Assembly: GCA_002401765.2 (NCBI GenBank)
Contig: NVTY02000009.1
Coordinates: forward strand, 45,839 to 109,838
Length of the DNA stretch: 64,000 nt
Direction of reading: 5' to 3'
Origin: Thiotrichaceae bacterium
GTDB taxonomy: Bacteria; Pseudomonadota; Gammaproteobacteria; SZUA-140
The notes under the pieces were generated by a model, which saw nothing but the letters and a program-made list of their open reading frames with translations, made no database searches and was not told the DNA's origin. Both the position numbers and the translations under genes were made by a program. Shown piece by piece: positions 62,701 through 64,000 of this stretch (its first letter is position 1; the number at the start of each line of letters is the position of its first letter).

Positions 62701-62751
62701 CTGTTGCGATTAGGTGAGCAAAAAACACTAGCTAAAAGCGGCAATGGTTAA
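59704..62751 (+). CDS. RND efflux pump permease (HAE1-like)
   Basis: 1015 aa; LPVQLTPEVQAPEISI; GMVLDAAIVVLENIIRLRE; LGLVVNNAILLVHQ. Confidence 0.93.
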   Translation: MNLTRLSLGNPVAVAVAFLLVVLFGLISLERLPVQLTPEVQAPEISISTGWRAAAPEEVESEIIEPQEDALRGLPGATKILSEASRGRGKITLTFVVGTDMQRALLEVLNRLNRVAKYPADANEPVISSVGGDSRPIAWFIIKPMDGNERPIASYQDYIEEVVQSRFERVPGVAMSEVRGGRENELRITFDPYKAANLNIQLPDVVKLVGAEDISAGFADVGKRRYTVRYTGAYTAQDMGAMILKWRGGSPVYLRDVAKVEVAMVDRGSFVIQNGDPAMAVNAHRETGVNVLQVMDGLREAVAELREGPLLRAGLSLEQVYDETIYIDRSIAMVISNLGLGILLAVGVLWWFFRKFRATMMVALAIPACVLGSFILLDAAGRSLNVISLAGLAFAVGMVLDAAIVVLENIIRLREKGLDAVEASAQGTSQVWGALLASTATTVAIFLPVVFLADEAGQLFADLALTIAVAVCFSLIVAVTVLPTTAMSWLRDVKMEDPHRHWWAAMTAWIMRITGPKMRLIWIVGLLTVPLALVFLMLPKADYLPEGNRNLVFSFINPPPGANIDFMEHEMGQKVADAMAPYLNGEQQPHVDNYFFVAFSRGMFMGARTVVPEETGQLVPLINGIIAGFPDTIGFAFKASLFGGLGGGRSIDIDIQGRDLEALLQAGGVGFMAVREAFGSMPRPYPGLDLAEPELRLVPNERRIAEVGWSRGDMGGIVRALGDGLYVADYFDGEKRLDVILRSEPWLTPEELAAIPLATPNGGIQPLSELVDVVRTAGPDQLRRIDGRRTVTLQVRLPEGMSVEEGMALIKAKVTPLIEAALPEDGFIRYAGSADKLQTTLTNMTGTFLLAIAILYLLISALFRSFLDSLLVLLTIPLATVGGVATLYLMNMLGIAQAMDLLTMIGFVILLGLVVNNAILLVHQTRSAEREGLMRRDAVEQAVQLRLRPILMSTLTSIFGMLPLLVMPGAGTELYRGLAAVIVGGMVLSTIFTLILLPSLLRLGEQKTLAKSGNG

Positions 62752-62991
62752 CCATCAGCGCTAATTTTATTTGCATAAAAATTTTTTATTTTCAGCGCCT
62801 TACGATGTACCTTTGTTGGCGAGGCTAAAGTGTGACATGGCTCTCGCTGGTTCATTGATCGTGATCAAAGATTCGCACATCTCATATTGTGATTTCAGTG
62901 CTGGTGCCGATAGCACCAATAAGTGTGATTACCTCGCTAGCGCTTGCGTAAAACTGAATTTATAGTTATTTGAGATGAAGGATATGTTGCG

Positions 62992-63876
62992 ATGACTGCT
63001 GAAAAAACTGTTGAACCGTTATTGAATATCAAGGCCCGTATCGCAAAGCTTGATCGCCTGCCCACTATGCCTGCGATGGCGCAGGAGGTGATTAAATTAG
63101 GCTCTCATCCTGATGCCTCAGTAAATGACCTGGTGAAAATTGTTGAGATGGACCCGAGTTTGGCTGCGCAGATTATGCGCTATGCGAGCTCTCCATTTTT
63201 CAGTTATCGCGGCAAGGTCGATTCAGTACAGACGGCCGTCTCTCGTGTGCTTGGTTTCAGCATGGTGATGAATCTCGCGTTGGGTGTGACCACCGCAAGG
63301 CCCTTTAAACTACCAAAAAATGTTCCATTGAATATGGATGCCTTCTGGCGTCATGCGGTGTTTAGTGCCGCGCTGACTCAGGCGTTGAGTAGTGAGCTTG
63401 CTGATGAGATTCGCCCGCCTGCGGGGCTCGCTTATCTTGCTGGTTTACTACATAACTTTGGCCATGTTTTAGTCGGGCACCTTTTTCGCAAAGAATTTTT
63501 GATCCTTAACAAATTTATTATTGCTGAGCCTGAAACGGATCTGATTGAAATCGAGAAAAAAGTTTTTGGCTATGAGCATGGGCAGATTGGTGCGTGGTTG
63601 ATGGATGTCTGGAAACTGCCTGAAGAGTTGATTGTGGCGACTCGGGAGCATAATAATTTATCCTATCAGGGTGAGCATGCCGTTTATCCTCAATTGGTCG
63701 CTTTGTCGGATAGGCTGTTAAAGGAATACAATATTGGCGATGCGCCAAATAGCAGTGTTCCCCAATCATTATTGCAGTCGCTGGGGATTGGTGATTATCA
63801 GGCGCGGATGGTAGTGAATCGCGTGATGGAAGGATGTGACGGTCTGGATACCATGGCGCGTCAATTAGCATCTTAG
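62992..63876 (+). CDS. HDOD domain protein
   Basis: LPTMPAMAQEVIKLGSHPDASVNDLVKIVEMDPSLAAQIMRYASSPFF; AGLLHNFGHVLVGHLF. Confidence 0.9.
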   Translation: MTAEKTVEPLLNIKARIAKLDRLPTMPAMAQEVIKLGSHPDASVNDLVKIVEMDPSLAAQIMRYASSPFFSYRGKVDSVQTAVSRVLGFSMVMNLALGVTTARPFKLPKNVPLNMDAFWRHAVFSAALTQALSSELADEIRPPAGLAYLAGLLHNFGHVLVGHLFRKEFLILNKFIIAEPETDLIEIEKKVFGYEHGQIGAWLMDVWKLPEELIVATREHNNLSYQGEHAVYPQLVALSDRLLKEYNIGDAPNSSVPQSLLQSLGIGDYQARMVVNRVMEGCDGLDTMARQLAS

Positions 63877-64000
63877 GGACGTGCACGAAACAACTTCCGA
63901 CTCTTGCATCACAGCTTCAGCCCGTCTTTGCCCGTTCTTCAATCTCAAAACCTCAAAATAGAACCACTATTCCTACGATTTTGCTCAATCAGAACGAACA

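Noticed and set aside
1-64000. CRISPR arrays, rRNA/tRNA genes, prophage genes, c-di-GMP riboswitches
   Set aside because: No regularly spaced repeats, no tRNA/rRNA-like sequences, no phage structural genes and no riboswitch consensus seen on manual reading
1-64000. Many ORFs in the track antisense to or overlapping long conserved genes (e.g. 3271-3594, 14408-15070, 26209-26988, 58960-59484)
   Set aside because: They lie opposite confidently assigned coding regions and show no family motifs

Overview
Gammaproteobacterial-type chromosomal window with a conserved backbone interrupted by an accessory island at about 15.1-33.7 kb. Backbone: T2SS gspLMN, TRAP permeases, GGDEF genes, an assimilatory sulfur block (cysH, sulfite reductase-TusA fusion, TauE/SafE, cysB), topA-smg-dprA-lysM-def-fmt-rsmB-DUF4390-ntrY/ntrX-like-trkA-trkH, pip-dtd-apaH, hutU-hutH, an RND pump and an HDOD protein. 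The island, between cysB and topA, is the most interesting part. It holds four divergent paralogs of a secreted protein family I cannot name (15205-16317, 21084-22064, 24205-25118, 27904-29070), two paralogous SGNH-hydrolase/TPR membrane proteins, a carbamoyltransferase + DUF5989-like (49 aa, absent from the ORF track) + SxtJ-like operon, an FG-GAP/ASPIC-type protein with an embedded membrane segment, a PD40/TolB-like propeller, and a decayed vanadium-haloperoxidase/PAP2 gene. Sequence-level structure includes a 99-bp direct duplication of the 3' end of cysB 7.1 kb apart, a 159-bp IS5-like MITE with CTAA target duplication, and a G7 tract that splits one paralog and would be repaired by one extra G. 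All family assignments come from reading motifs by eye; no database search was run.
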